This document shows, one piece after another, positions 9,045 to 17,494 of a DNA stretch of 64,000 bases (positions within the stretch are counted from its first letter, which is position 1; every line of letters starts with the position of its first letter). Under the pieces are notes generated by a model. The model was not told the DNA's origin. It ran no database searches and was given only the letters and a program-made list of their open reading frames with translations. The translations under genes and the position numbers were made by a program. Source of the stretch: Pseudomonas syringae CC1557 (GTDB lineage: Bacteria > Pseudomonadota > Gammaproteobacteria > Pseudomonadales > Pseudomonadaceae); the NCBI RefSeq assembly GCF_000452705.1, contig NZ_CP007014.1, positions 434,001-498,000 of the forward strand, in the 5' to 3' direction.

Positions 9045-9630
9045 CGGTAAGGGTTGTGGCGCTGCTGCTGTCGATCATGTTCAGGACCGTGCTGTCGCCT
9101 TGGGTTTCCAGCAGTTCGATGCGCTGCACCAGTTCGCCGCCATTGATATTGATCTGTTTGAACACTTGTTGCAGCAACAGCGAGCGTGGGGTGAGGGTGA
9201 GTTGCCACGCGCTTGCATCGCCCTTGAGCTGCAAGTCGAAATCACGTTGCAGACCGCTGCTGTCACCTTGCAGAACAGCGAGGAACAGACGGTTCTGCTC
9301 GGCCCCGGCATTCTTGTTCGGGACCGGTTTCCAGGCGCTGACCGTGCCAGCGGTTTCACGGCGGGCAATACCGTCGGCGTTGATGCGGTAATCCTGTTTC
9401 AACGGTGTTTCCAGCAACCACAGCAGGCCGAGCTCTTTGGCGAGCACGAAGCGGCCTTTGCTGACTAACGGCTGCGGCAGCGAGCGCAGGTGCTTTTCCT
9501 GAATGAAACGACCCTGCACCACCGCAGGTCTGGCGAGCTGGTCACTCAGTTGTTGCAGATCGAACGCCTGCGCCAGCGAAGACAGGCACAGCAAACCCAG
9601 CAGAACCAGGGTACGAAAAGGACGGCTCAT
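9016..9630 (-). CDS. apeL: LolA-like outer-membrane lipoprotein carrier protein ApeL
   Basis: A 204-residue protein with a Sec signal peptide (positive MSRPFRT, hydrophobic VLLGLLCLSS, cleavage after AQA). The mature part begins FDLQQLSDQLARP and has VQGRFIQEKHL, a pattern typical of LolA-type carriers with a half-barrel that holds acyl chains. In APE clusters it probably carries the pigment lipid across the periplasm between the MMPL exporter and the outer membrane. It overlaps the thioesterase stop by ATGA and runs into the apeM start. Confidence 0.85.
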   Translation of the reverse strand: MSRPFRTLVLLGLLCLSSLAQAFDLQQLSDQLARPAVVQGRFIQEKHLRSLPQPLVSKGRFVLAKELGLLWLLETPLKQDYRINADGIARRETAGTVSAWKPVPNKNAGAEQNRLFLAVLQGDSSGLQRDFDLQLKGDASAWQLTLTPRSLLLQQVFKQININGGELVQRIELLETQGDSTVLNMIDSSSATTLTDAQRNDFSN

Positions 9631-10064
9631 GACAAGGTGCTCTTTATGGCATGTTCTACGGCATCGACAAAAACCCTGGGCGAGGCCAGTTGCATTTCGC
9701 GGCTGTCACGGTCGACAGCCACCTGCACCGTGCTGGCGCGGGTCAGTCGTTCGCCGGTGTCGGCATCGGTGATCAGATAATTGATTTTCAAGCGGTTCTC
9801 CCACTCCACCAGACTGGCGCGCACGTTGAGCTTCTGGCCGAACACGGCGCTGCGCACATAGCGCAATTGCAGGTCGATCACCGGCCAACCATAACCGGAT
9901 TCGAGCATGTGCATGTAGTTATGACCAATATGATCGAGCAGTGCACAGCGCGCCACTTCAAGGTATTTCACGTAATGCCCGTGCCAGACAATGTTCATCA
10001 TGTCGACGTCGAAAAACGGCACTACGATTTCTGTATCGAGGTGCAGGAAGCCTTTACTGCGCAT
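9627..10064 (-). CDS. apeK: Acyl-CoA/ACP thioesterase ApeK (4HBT hotdog)
   Basis: A 145-residue hotdog thioesterase of the 4-hydroxybenzoyl-CoA thioesterase/YbgC type. The signature FFDVDMMNIVWHGHYVKYLEVAR (split over residues 17-39) contains the likely catalytic Asp near 21. It may release or edit acyl chains from the APE acyl carrier proteins. The start overlaps the ammonia-lyase end by 11 bp. The family is secure; the natural acyl substrate is inferred from context. Confidence 0.85.
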   Translation of the reverse strand: MRSKGFLHLDTEIVVPFFDVDMMNIVWHGHYVKYLEVARCALLDHIGHNYMHMLESGYGWPVIDLQLRYVRSAVFGQKLNVRASLVEWENRLKINYLITDADTGERLTRASTVQVAVDRDSREMQLASPRVFVDAVEHAIKSTLS

Positions 10065-11601
10065 GCAACCTCCAGCGGCGGTTGGCGATGTGTTTCAGGC
10101 ACAGGCGCAGTTCGCCTTCCAGTGCCCGGTCTTCGATGACAGGGGCAAAGTCTTCCGCCAATTCGACGTGCATGGCCGCCAGTGCCGGTGGCAGCGGCGG
10201 CGCATCGGCAGCCCTGCTGCGCAGCCAGATGCCTTGGTTGGCGGCGATCAGCGTGGCAGCAGCGACCTGCTCGGTCAGCTCCAGCACACGAATGGCGTCA
10301 CGTGCGGCAATGGTGCCCATGCTTACCTTGTCCTGATTGTGGCATTCGGTCGAGCGCGAGAAGACGCTGGCCGGCATGGTGTTTTTCAGCGCTTCGGCGG
10401 TCCAGGCACTGGTGCCGATCTGCACCGCCTTGAAGCCATGATTGAGCATCGCCCGCTCGGCGCTGGCGCCTGACAGGTTGCTCGGCAGGCCGTGGTTGTA
10501 ACGCTCGTCCACCAGCAGCGCCAGTTGCCGGTCGAGCAAGTCCGCAACGTTGGCCACCAGGGTTTTCAGGCTGTCCATCGCAAAGGCGATATGCCCGCCA
10601 TAGAAATGCCCGCCATGCAGCACGCGCTCGGCTTCGGCATCGATGATCGGGTTGTCGTTGGCGCTGTTCAGTTCAATCTCGATGAATGAGCGCAACCAGT
10701 TCAGGCTGTCGGCCAGCACGCCCAGCACATGCGGTGCGCAGCGCAGCGAGTAACGGTCTTGCAGGCGATGCAGCGGGGCGGTCGGTGCGTCGATGGCCAG
10801 ATCCTGACGCAGCCACGCCGCGACCTGCATCTGGCCCGGATGCGGCTTGGCAGCGAACAGGCGTTCGTCGAAATGCTCCGGGTTACCTTGCAGCGCCACC
10901 ACATTCATTGCGGTGATGCGGGTGGCCAGTTGCAACAAGTAATCGGCGCGGGCAAATGCCAGGCAGGCAATGCCGGTCATGACGGCGGTGCCGTTCATCA
11001 GCGCGAGCGCTTCCTTGGGGCGCAGCACCAGCGGTGCCCAGCCGAGTTCCCGATGCACGTCGCTGGCCGGGTGGCGTTCACCACGGAACAGCACTTCACG
11101 CTCGCCGGACAGGGCCGCGGCCACATAAGACAGAGGCGTCAGATCACCGCTGGCACCCACTGAGCCTTCTTCCGGGATCAGCGGCAATATGTCCTGGTCG
11201 ATGAACGCCTGCAAACGCTCAAGCAGTTCGACCCTGACTCCGGAAACGCCCTGACACAGCGACTGCAAACGTGCTGCCAGCACAGCCCGGGTGGTTTGAG
11301 CATCCAGCAGTCTGCCCAGTCCGCAGCCATGAAAGGTGTACAGATGACGCGGCAGCGCCTCGACATGCTCCAGCGGCACGGCTACCACGCAAGAGTCGCC
11401 ATAACCGGTGGTAACACCGTAGATCACGCCTTCCTTGTTCAGCAACGAATCAAGAAACTGTGCGCCCCTGGCAATGCGCGCGCGAAATCCTTCATCACCT
11501 TGCAGTACGCCGGTTACCTGACGATTGGCCAGTGCCGACACGTCCTCGATACACAGGGCGCGCTCGCCGAAAACGATCGGGTCAGGAGCTTGATTGATCA
11601 T
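10054..11601 (-). CDS. Aromatic amino acid ammonia-lyase (HAL/PAL/TAL family)
   Basis: A 515-residue MIO enzyme. Ala150-Ser151-Gly152 in GSVGASGDLTPLSY forms the MIO cofactor, and Tyr61 in YGVTTGYGD is the catalytic base. Start ATG 11601 (MINQAP) fits the family length; upstream sequence in this frame belongs to the neighbouring acyltransferase. The substrate-selectivity pair reads Phe90-His91 (YTFHGCG), whereas HALs usually have Ser-His and PAL/TAL have Phe-Leu or His-Leu, so histidine is an unlikely substrate. In the cluster it probably makes a cinnamate- or coumarate-type acid for the aryl head. Confidence 0.85.
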   Translation of the reverse strand: MINQAPDPIVFGERALCIEDVSALANRQVTGVLQGDEGFRARIARGAQFLDSLLNKEGVIYGVTTGYGDSCVVAVPLEHVEALPRHLYTFHGCGLGRLLDAQTTRAVLAARLQSLCQGVSGVRVELLERLQAFIDQDILPLIPEEGSVGASGDLTPLSYVAAALSGEREVLFRGERHPASDVHRELGWAPLVLRPKEALALMNGTAVMTGIACLAFARADYLLQLATRITAMNVVALQGNPEHFDERLFAAKPHPGQMQVAAWLRQDLAIDAPTAPLHRLQDRYSLRCAPHVLGVLADSLNWLRSFIEIELNSANDNPIIDAEAERVLHGGHFYGGHIAFAMDSLKTLVANVADLLDRQLALLVDERYNHGLPSNLSGASAERAMLNHGFKAVQIGTSAWTAEALKNTMPASVFSRSTECHNQDKVSMGTIAARDAIRVLELTEQVAAATLIAANQGIWLRSRAADAPPLPPALAAMHVELAEDFAPVIEDRALEGELRLCLKHIANRRWRLHAQ

Positions 11602-12529
11602 CGGACTTCCAGAATGGGTAGAAATTGAACCACTGCTGCGGTGCTTCCAGGCAATAATGCCCCAGCCGGTCGGCATAGCGCGTAGTCCAGTGGGCAATGA
11701 CCTGAGCACGGTCGCTGCGGCGCCATTCGATGGCCTCGGCGAACGGTTCGAGAATCACCCGATAGCCCTGCGCGCCCTTGAGGCAGAAAAACAGATTGAC
11801 CGGGCACTTGAGCAGACCGGCCAGCAGCCACGGGCCCTGCGGAAAGGCGGCGGGATGCCCGAGAAAGTCGACACGCACGTTGCGCCCGCCGTGCAGTGCG
11901 ACGCGGTCACCGGCGATGGCCAGCCACTCGCCTTCGTCCAGACGCTGGCTCAGTTGCAGCATGATCGCCGGGTCCAGCTCGCTGACCTGAATCAGCCGCA
12001 GGTTGGTCGCCCCAGCCTCGCCCAGCAGGCGATTGAAGCGTTCGGCGTGCTTGGTGTGCACCAGCACGTTCATGGTGATCTTCTCGCCGAGTTCGGCCAG
12101 CGCCCGGCACACCTCAAGGTTGCCCAGGTGTGCGCCCACCAGCATTTGCCCGCGCTCGCCGCGCAGGTTCTGGCGGATCTGGCCGGTGTCGATGATCTTG
12201 ATCTGATCGAGGCCCAGCTTGCCGTTCCACACGTCGAGCTTGTCGAGCAACGCTTCGGCAAAGGCCATGAACTGGCCGAACACCCGCCGCTGGCTCGGGC
12301 GCAGTTCAGGCCTTGCGCTCCAGTCCGACAGGCGCTGCTGGTATTGCCAGATGCTGCGCCGGGCACGTCGGCCGAACACAAAGAAATACAGGACGATGCC
12401 ATACAGCACCGGGCTGAGCAGGCGACGACCCAGAACGCGCATGCCCCAGGCGGTGAGCTTCATGAGCATGAAGCTGCCGCGCTCTTCGTGACTGGCCCAG
12501 TGCTCCCTGGGCGATTTTTTCAGGCTCAT
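11582..12529 (-). CDS. LpxL/HtrB-type lysophospholipid acyltransferase of the APE cluster
   Basis: A 315-residue protein starting at ATG 12529, which overlaps the glycosyltransferase stop by ATGA. A hydrophobic segment near residues 40-52 anchors it to the inner membrane. The catalytic HX4E motif is His134-Leu-Gly-Asn-Leu-Glu139. This is the lipid A late-acyltransferase fold, and in APE clusters it likely attaches acyl groups to the glycolipid anchor of the pigment. In some enterobacterial clusters I recall the glycosyltransferase and this acyltransferase as one protein; here they are two overlapping genes. Confidence 0.83.
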   Translation of the reverse strand: MSLKKSPREHWASHEERGSFMLMKLTAWGMRVLGRRLLSPVLYGIVLYFFVFGRRARRSIWQYQQRLSDWSARPELRPSQRRVFGQFMAFAEALLDKLDVWNGKLGLDQIKIIDTGQIRQNLRGERGQMLVGAHLGNLEVCRALAELGEKITMNVLVHTKHAERFNRLLGEAGATNLRLIQVSELDPAIMLQLSQRLDEGEWLAIAGDRVALHGGRNVRVDFLGHPAAFPQGPWLLAGLLKCPVNLFFCLKGAQGYRVILEPFAEAIEWRRSDRAQVIAHWTTRYADRLGHYCLEAPQQWFNFYPFWKSDDQSSS

Positions 12530-13260
12530 GACCGCCACCTGCGCCACAGAATCATTGGCGCGCGGATCAGCATGCCGAAGAACAGTTTGGCGTGCATTTT
12601 CGAGATCAGGGCGTTGTCGTGAAACAGGCGGAAATGCGACAGCCCGTCTTGCGGATAGTGAACGCGGGTCGGCAACCAGTGCATCGCCTGACCGCGCCAC
12701 GACAGGCGCACGAGGATTTCCGAATCGAAGTCCATGCGCTTGCCTATCTGCACAGCGTTGATCAGCGTCAGCACCGGAGCCAGCGGATACAGCCGAAAGC
12801 CACACATGGAATCGCGAATCTGCAACGACAGCGTGTTGATCCACACCCAGACGTGGGTGAGGTAGCGCGCGTACAGGCGGCCTTTCGGCACGCTGTCGTC
12901 GAACTGTGGATAGCCGCAGATCAGCGCATCCGGGTGCAGGCGTGACTGCTCCAGAAACAGCGGAATATTGCTCAGGTCATGCTGGCCGTCTGCATCGACT
13001 TGCAACGCATGGCTGAAACCCAGACGTGCCGCTTCCCTGAACCCGGCCATGACCGCGCCGCCCTTGCCCTGATTGACGGGCAGGCTCAGCAAGTAGATTT
13101 CATCGCCCAAGGCGAGCTGTTGCAACACGGCGGCGCAGGCGGGGCTGCTGGCGTCGTCCACCAGCACACAGGGCAAACCGGCTTCGCGAACGGCCTTGAC
13201 CACATGGGGCACGGCCAGCTCATGGTCGAACACCGGAATGATCACACAAGGCTTATGCAT
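12526..13260 (-). CDS. Family 2 glycosyltransferase of the APE cluster
   Basis: A 244-residue GT2 enzyme from ATG 13260, which overlaps the ApeHI stop by 8 bp. N-terminal CVIIPVFDHE and LVDDASS bind the nucleotide sugar, and QVDADGQHD (about residues 88-95) supplies the DxD-type metal ligands. The C-terminal part is hydrophobic, suggesting membrane association. It should transfer a sugar to a lipid or to the polyene to form the membrane anchor. Translation coupling with the following acyltransferase suggests they act in sequence. Confidence 0.85.
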   Translation of the reverse strand: MHKPCVIIPVFDHELAVPHVVKAVREAGLPCVLVDDASSPACAAVLQQLALGDEIYLLSLPVNQGKGGAVMAGFREAARLGFSHALQVDADGQHDLSNIPLFLEQSRLHPDALICGYPQFDDSVPKGRLYARYLTHVWVWINTLSLQIRDSMCGFRLYPLAPVLTLINAVQIGKRMDFDSEILVRLSWRGQAMHWLPTRVHYPQDGLSHFRLFHDNALISKMHAKLFFGMLIRAPMILWRRWRS

Positions 13261-14944
13261 GCTCGACCCCGAGCACAATGCGGCCGCTGGAGCAGGGCGC
13301 GTTCCCGGCATTGTGAAACGCGAAATGCAGCTTTGAACGGGCGGCATCGAAGCGCAGGGTCAATGTCAGGTGATCGCCGGGGCGCACCAGTTGCTGAAAC
13401 TTGAGCACTTCCATACCGGCAAAGATGGGCGGTAGATCCAGCAGGCGCTGACCCAGACTGATCGCCCAGTCGACCTGCACCACGCCCGGCAAGATCGGCG
13501 CCGTGGGGAAGTGGCCGCTGAAAAACGCCAGGTCGGGCGGGACGATCAATTGCAGATGCAGTTCGCCATCGACGGTCTTTTGCTCCACGACTTCCGGCTG
13601 TTTCGGGCGTGGTGCCATGAGCAGCGCCTCGACCTCTGCCTGAGGCAGCTTGCCCTGGGCCGTCAGCGGCATCTGCCGCAACAAACGCCAGCGGCGAGGC
13701 AGGGCGATGGTTTCGCAATGTGGACGCAGGTGTTGCCGCAAGGCCTCGGTCAGCGCGCGACGGCCTTGATTACGTAGCGCCAGCAAGCCGCTCTCGCTCA
13801 GTACCAGCAATGCGCCGAGGGACGCACGGTTGTTTTGAAAGACCCCCAGGCGTGCTTCGCTGACCCATTCATGAGTCGTAAGAGCCTGCTCGATCAGTGG
13901 CAGCGAAACGCGTTTTTCTTCGAGTTTGACGATGCGGTCCAGCCTGCCCAGTAGTTCAAACCGGCCGTCCTCGCCTATCAGCACGGCATCGGCTGTCTGC
14001 TCGACATGGCCGGGCGGCAGGTAGGGGGAACGGATGCGCAGTGCGCCGTCGTTGTCCTGGCTCAATTCGACGCCATCAAAGGCTTGCCAGCGTTGCCCGC
14101 CCTGCCGCCAGGCGATGCCTCCGGTTTCCGAGCTGCCGAGAATTTCTGTAGGCCACTGACCCAGGCGTTGTTCCAGGCTTTGCCCTGCGTCGGCTGGCAA
14201 TGCGCCGCCGGAAGAAAATACCCGGCGCACGGCGCTCAGGCGTGTCCAGTCGAGGTTGTCGCCCATGCGTTTGAGCAGCGCCGGGCTGGCTACCCAGGCA
14301 AATGATGGGTATTCGCCGCTGGCGCGTTGCAGGTCTTCGGCGAACGGCAATTGGCGGCGAACGAATGGACGCGCAGCGCACAGCGGCCATAGCAAGCGGA
14401 ACAGCAAACCATAGATGTGTTGCGTCGCCACGCTGCCGATCATGCACGCGGCGCCCAGTTCTGCGCCCCACAGCTGTTCCAGCCCGCAGACTTCATTGGC
14501 CAGTTGCCGCAGGCGCTTTTCAATCAGCTTGGGCTCGCCGCTGGAACCGGAGGTACACAGGCTCAGTCGACACTGGTCCAGGTCAAGCGTTGCTGGAGCG
14601 AGCGGCGTGGCGTGCAGATCGCTTAAATGTGCGTCGCCTGCCAGGTCAGTCAGCCACAGATCGACCTGATTCGCCCAGCGCTCACGGGTCTGGCCTTGCA
14701 GGTCGGCGGGCAGTAATACATGCACACCGGCGCGCCAGGCACCGAACAGCGCGATGCCGAGTTCGGCAGCGTCTTCAAGATGGACCGCGATGCGCGTGAT
14801 GCCGCGCGCCTGCAACCCCGCCGCAACGCTCAGCGCCTGAGCGCAAAACTGTGCGTGGTCAAGTTCGGGCGCTTGGGTCAGCAGTCGGCCCGGCAGGGCA
14901 TCGAGCAGCAGGTGTTGCAGATTCAGCCAGTTCATGCGATCCAT
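13253..14944 (-). CDS. apeH: Fused aryl acid:ACP ligase and dehydratase (ApeH-ApeI)
   Basis: A 563-residue, two-domain protein. Residues 1 to about 450 form an adenylating ligase with the P-loop CTSGSSGEPK (about 130-139), GSSETGGIAW, and a C-terminal subdomain. From about residue 460 a FabZ/FabA-like hotdog domain follows, with FFSGHFPTAPILPGV (His near 478 as catalytic base). In well-studied APE systems ApeH activates 4-hydroxybenzoate-type starters and ApeI is a separate protein that pairs with ApeP. The start at 14944 lies one base after the apeG stop; M20 (14935) is an alternative. Confidence 0.85.
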   Translation of the reverse strand: MDRMNWLNLQHLLLDALPGRLLTQAPELDHAQFCAQALSVAAGLQARGITRIAVHLEDAAELGIALFGAWRAGVHVLLPADLQGQTRERWANQVDLWLTDLAGDAHLSDLHATPLAPATLDLDQCRLSLCTSGSSGEPKLIEKRLRQLANEVCGLEQLWGAELGAACMIGSVATQHIYGLLFRLLWPLCAARPFVRRQLPFAEDLQRASGEYPSFAWVASPALLKRMGDNLDWTRLSAVRRVFSSGGALPADAGQSLEQRLGQWPTEILGSSETGGIAWRQGGQRWQAFDGVELSQDNDGALRIRSPYLPPGHVEQTADAVLIGEDGRFELLGRLDRIVKLEEKRVSLPLIEQALTTHEWVSEARLGVFQNNRASLGALLVLSESGLLALRNQGRRALTEALRQHLRPHCETIALPRRWRLLRQMPLTAQGKLPQAEVEALLMAPRPKQPEVVEQKTVDGELHLQLIVPPDLAFFSGHFPTAPILPGVVQVDWAISLGQRLLDLPPIFAGMEVLKFQQLVRPGDHLTLTLRFDAARSKLHFAFHNAGNAPCSSGRIVLGVEHA

Positions 14945-14945
14945 T

Positions 14946-15491
14946 TCATTTGCCCCCCGCAGAGGGCGGGCGGACGATCCATTCGATTGCAAACAGCAGG
15001 CCCATCACCCCGTAGGAGATCAGCCCGGTGTAAAGCGTCCACCATGACAGCGGTGCCCACAACGTCAGCATCGCTGCCGTGAGGCCATTGAGCAGAAAGA
15101 ACAGGCACCAGATCTGTGTCACCCTGCGAGTGTAGCGAATACCGGATTCAGGCAGGTCCGGGCGGTTTATCCGCGCCATCCTTTCCACGATCGGTGGGCC
15201 ATAGATCAGGCTGGAGCCAAACAGGCAGAGCATGAATACGCTGACCAACACCGGATACCAGCGCAGCATCACATGGCTGTCGAGCAGCCCGAGCATGACG
15301 CAGAACAGCAGCGCCACGATGGCCATCGCCAGGCTGCCGGGCTTGCGCTCGCCCGTCAGCGCCCGCGCCAGCCACAGGCTGCCGAGCAACAGGGCGAACT
15401 GCCACGGCGCGAAGTGTTCGGTTCCCCAGTAGACGGCGAACGGGTACAGCACACCGGCCAGCAACAGGATCAGGCCAATCAGCCGTTTCAT
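14946..15491 (-). CDS. apeG: COG4648-type integral membrane protein ApeG
   Basis: A 181-residue hydrophobic protein with about five predicted membrane helices: an N-terminal LIGLILLLAGVLYPFAVYW, a second ending in WLARAL, LAMAIVALLFCVMLGLL, a segment around VFMLCLFGSSLIYG, and a C-terminal pair. A conserved-looking loop has GPPIVERMARINRPDLPE. The family occurs in APE clusters and has no established reaction. Start overlaps the apeF stop by ATGA. It may scaffold the synthase at the membrane, but this is inference. Confidence 0.75.
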   Translation of the reverse strand: MKRLIGLILLLAGVLYPFAVYWGTEHFAPWQFALLLGSLWLARALTGERKPGSLAMAIVALLFCVMLGLLDSHVMLRWYPVLVSVFMLCLFGSSLIYGPPIVERMARINRPDLPESGIRYTRRVTQIWCLFFLLNGLTAAMLTLWAPLSWWTLYTGLISYGVMGLLFAIEWIVRPPSAGGK

Positions 15492-15748
15492 TCGGCTGCG
15501 TTGACCAGTCGGTAGACGGCCTCGACCACATCATTCACGGTTCTGACCGACTTGAACGCCTCAGCGGCGATCTTCTTGCCGGTCTGGCGTTTGATGTGGT
15601 CGATCAGGTCCACCGCATCTATGCTATCGATTTCCAGATCCTGATAGAGATTGGCTTCCAGCGTGACCCTTTCGGGCTCGAGTTCGAACAGTTCCACCAT
15701 TGCGGTGCGCAGGATTTCGAAGATGTCTTCACGGGTTTGCATGTTCAA
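15488..15748 (-). CDS. apeF: Acyl carrier protein ApeF
   Basis: An 86-residue acyl carrier protein. The phosphopantetheine attachment site is Ser42 in LEIDSIDAVDLIDH, on the usual second-helix motif. The sequence is acidic and predicted all-helical. It is the second of two tandem ACPs, separated from apeE by 3 bp. Characterised APE systems also need two ACPs, which carry different stages of the growing chain. Confidence 0.9.
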   Translation of the reverse strand: MNMQTREDIFEILRTAMVELFELEPERVTLEANLYQDLEIDSIDAVDLIDHIKRQTGKKIAAEAFKSVRTVNDVVEAVYRLVNAAE

Positions 15749-15751
15749 TAC

Positions 15752-16012
15752 TCAGGCCGATTGTCTGGCGCTGACGAAGGCCACAAGGCTGTCGACGCTG
15801 GCGAAATGGTTACGGGTGTCCTTCGCATCGGCATCGATCCTGATGCCGTAGCGTTTCTGGATGACCAGGCCCAGTTCGAGCGCATCCACCGAATCCAGCC
15901 CCAGGCCTTCGCCAAACAGCGTCATGTCGTTGCCGATGTCTTCGGGCGTGATGTCTTCGAGGCTCAGGGCATCGATGATCAACAATTTAATGTCCTGGTG
16001 CAGATCGCTCAT
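15752..16012 (-). CDS. apeE: Acyl carrier protein ApeE
   Basis: An 86-residue acyl carrier protein from ATG 16012 (MSDLHQD). The attachment residue is Ser41 in GLGLDSVDALELG. A longer reading from 16042 adds a Pro/Ser-rich stretch that overlaps the acyltransferase and is unlikely. It overlaps the end of the upstream gene by 26 bp and is followed at once by the second ACP. It probably tethers the starter or the growing polyene. Confidence 0.9.
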   Translation of the reverse strand: MSDLHQDIKLLIIDALSLEDITPEDIGNDMTLFGEGLGLDSVDALELGLVIQKRYGIRIDADAKDTRNHFASVDSLVAFVSARQSA

Positions 16013-16799
16013 CTGAGGCGAGCTCCTTGGTGAAATAGGCATGCAGGTAATCGTTGAGCTTGCGGGACGCTATGGGCGGCGGGCCCAGCGTACTGAAGGC
16101 ATTGGGGTCTATATCGGCACCGACGCACAAACTGAAGTGCACGCGGCGCTGCGGAATGCGATACCAGGGCTCAGCCTTGGTCAGGGTGGTCGGGTGGACC
16201 TTGATGGTTACCGGCGTGATCATGCTCGCGCCACGCAGTGCAATGGCGGCTGCGCCCCGGTGAAAGACCGGCGGCTGGCCGGGCTGGGTGCGCGTGCCTT
16301 CCGGGAAGATGATCAGTGTCTGGCCGGTTTGCAGACGCTCCACGGCGGCGTCGAGCATGTCCATGCTGCCGTCGTTGCTGATATAGCCGGTGGAACGCAC
16401 CGGGCCGCGCGTGAACGGGTTCTCCCACAGGCTGCGCTTGACGACGCAGTTGGCGTCACGCACCAGCCCGATCAGGAATACCACGTCGATCAGCGACGGG
16501 TGATTGGCAATGATCATCTGGCCGGGGCGGCCGAGTCTTTCGGCCCCCTGAACGTCATAGGTCAACACGCCCATGCGCGCCATGATGCGAATGAAGCGCC
16601 AGAACAGTCGGCTGATGGTGCGCCGGGCGCGGCGCTGGTGGCTGGCTGGGCTGCCCGGCAGGCAGCTCAATACCGGGAAAACAAACAATCGCAGACAAAG
16701 GCCGCTCACCCCGAACAGGGCAAAACTGATGCCGGTTGCAAACAGACGCCAGTAATAGGCGTCCCGGCCCTTTTTCAGTGATTGCGTTGCCAGTTCCAT
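15987..16799 (-). CDS. apeD: PlsC-type 1-acylglycerol-3-phosphate acyltransferase family protein (ApeD-like)
   Basis: A 270-residue membrane-associated acyltransferase. An N-terminal hydrophobic segment (about 20-48) precedes the NHPSLID block with catalytic His100 and Asp105 (HX4D). The FPEGTR block at 165-170 binds the phosphate or glycerol end. In APE clusters this family probably helps load the pigment onto a phospholipid- or glycerol-like anchor. It overlaps apeC by 25 bp. The true acyl acceptor cannot be told from sequence. Confidence 0.83.
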   Translation of the reverse strand: MELATQSLKKGRDAYYWRLFATGISFALFGVSGLCLRLFVFPVLSCLPGSPASHQRRARRTISRLFWRFIRIMARMGVLTYDVQGAERLGRPGQMIIANHPSLIDVVFLIGLVRDANCVVKRSLWENPFTRGPVRSTGYISNDGSMDMLDAAVERLQTGQTLIIFPEGTRTQPGQPPVFHRGAAAIALRGASMITPVTIKVHPTTLTKAEPWYRIPQRRVHFSLCVGADIDPNAFSTLGPPPIASRKLNDYLHAYFTKELASDERSAPGH

Positions 16800-17494
16800 A
16801 ACCGGTTATTCCAGGGGTGCAGGCAGGCGGATTGATGGGTGTGCAAGGCTTGCAGCAGATTCAATGCGTGGGGCCATTGAGTTCGCCGGGTGCCTTGTGT
16901 GTCGCTGTGCAAAGACAGTTCCCACTCGTTGCCGGGCGTCAACAGCAAGCCAACGGCATAGGGAAAAGGCACGTCATCAATCCATTGGGCATAAGCTTGC
17001 GGTGGCTGCTCTTCCGTCACCACCAGCAGCACGGCTTCGGCTCCTTCAGCCAGCAGCGCCGCTGCTTCGAATGCTCCATATTCCAGGCCGTCGCCTGCGG
17101 CCGCCAGGGCCGTCATTTCACTGGTCTCACCGCGCATGATCGACCACAGACCGATCACTGCGTTATGCACTGACAAGCTGAACTGGGTCGGTGAAAGCGG
17201 TTCATCGGCGGCCAGATCACGCAAAATTTCAAATGTTCTCGGGGTTTCGCCGTGGCGCGAGACAAACACCAGTGGCACCCGGTCGTAACCCTCGGTCAAT
17301 GGCCAGCCAACGGCAAATGCCATCCGTGCCATACGCCCCAGGCGTCGGCGTTGCATTGCAGGAAGAAACGATACGTCTGGCGCTTCATCACTGGTCTCCA
17401 GCAACGTCGGATTGTGACTCCACTGCTGCCAGTCATCCGCGCTCGCCAGGCCCGGAGCCCAGGCATGCCATCGTGCAATGTTGAAGGTGATCAA
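16775..17494 (-). CDS. apeC: Ketosynthase-like chain-length-factor protein ApeC
   Basis: About 239 residues if translation starts at TTG 17494, which follows a GAAGAG motif and gives MITFNIARWHAWAPG, the usual family beginning. An ATG at 17521 would add nine atypical residues. It matches the N-terminal ketosynthase half only and has no nucleophilic Cys at the expected site (LSVHNAVIGLWSI replaces it), as in chain-length factors. In Xenorhabdus, ApeC pairs with ApeO. Here its partner apeO is frameshifted. It is the first gene of the operon. Confidence 0.82.
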   Translation of the reverse strand: MITFNIARWHAWAPGLASADDWQQWSHNPTLLETSDEAPDVSFLPAMQRRRLGRMARMAFAVGWPLTEGYDRVPLVFVSRHGETPRTFEILRDLAADEPLSPTQFSLSVHNAVIGLWSIMRGETSEMTALAAAGDGLEYGAFEAAALLAEGAEAVLLVVTEEQPPQAYAQWIDDVPFPYAVGLLLTPGNEWELSLHSDTQGTRRTQWPHALNLLQALHTHQSACLHPWNNRLWNWQRNH

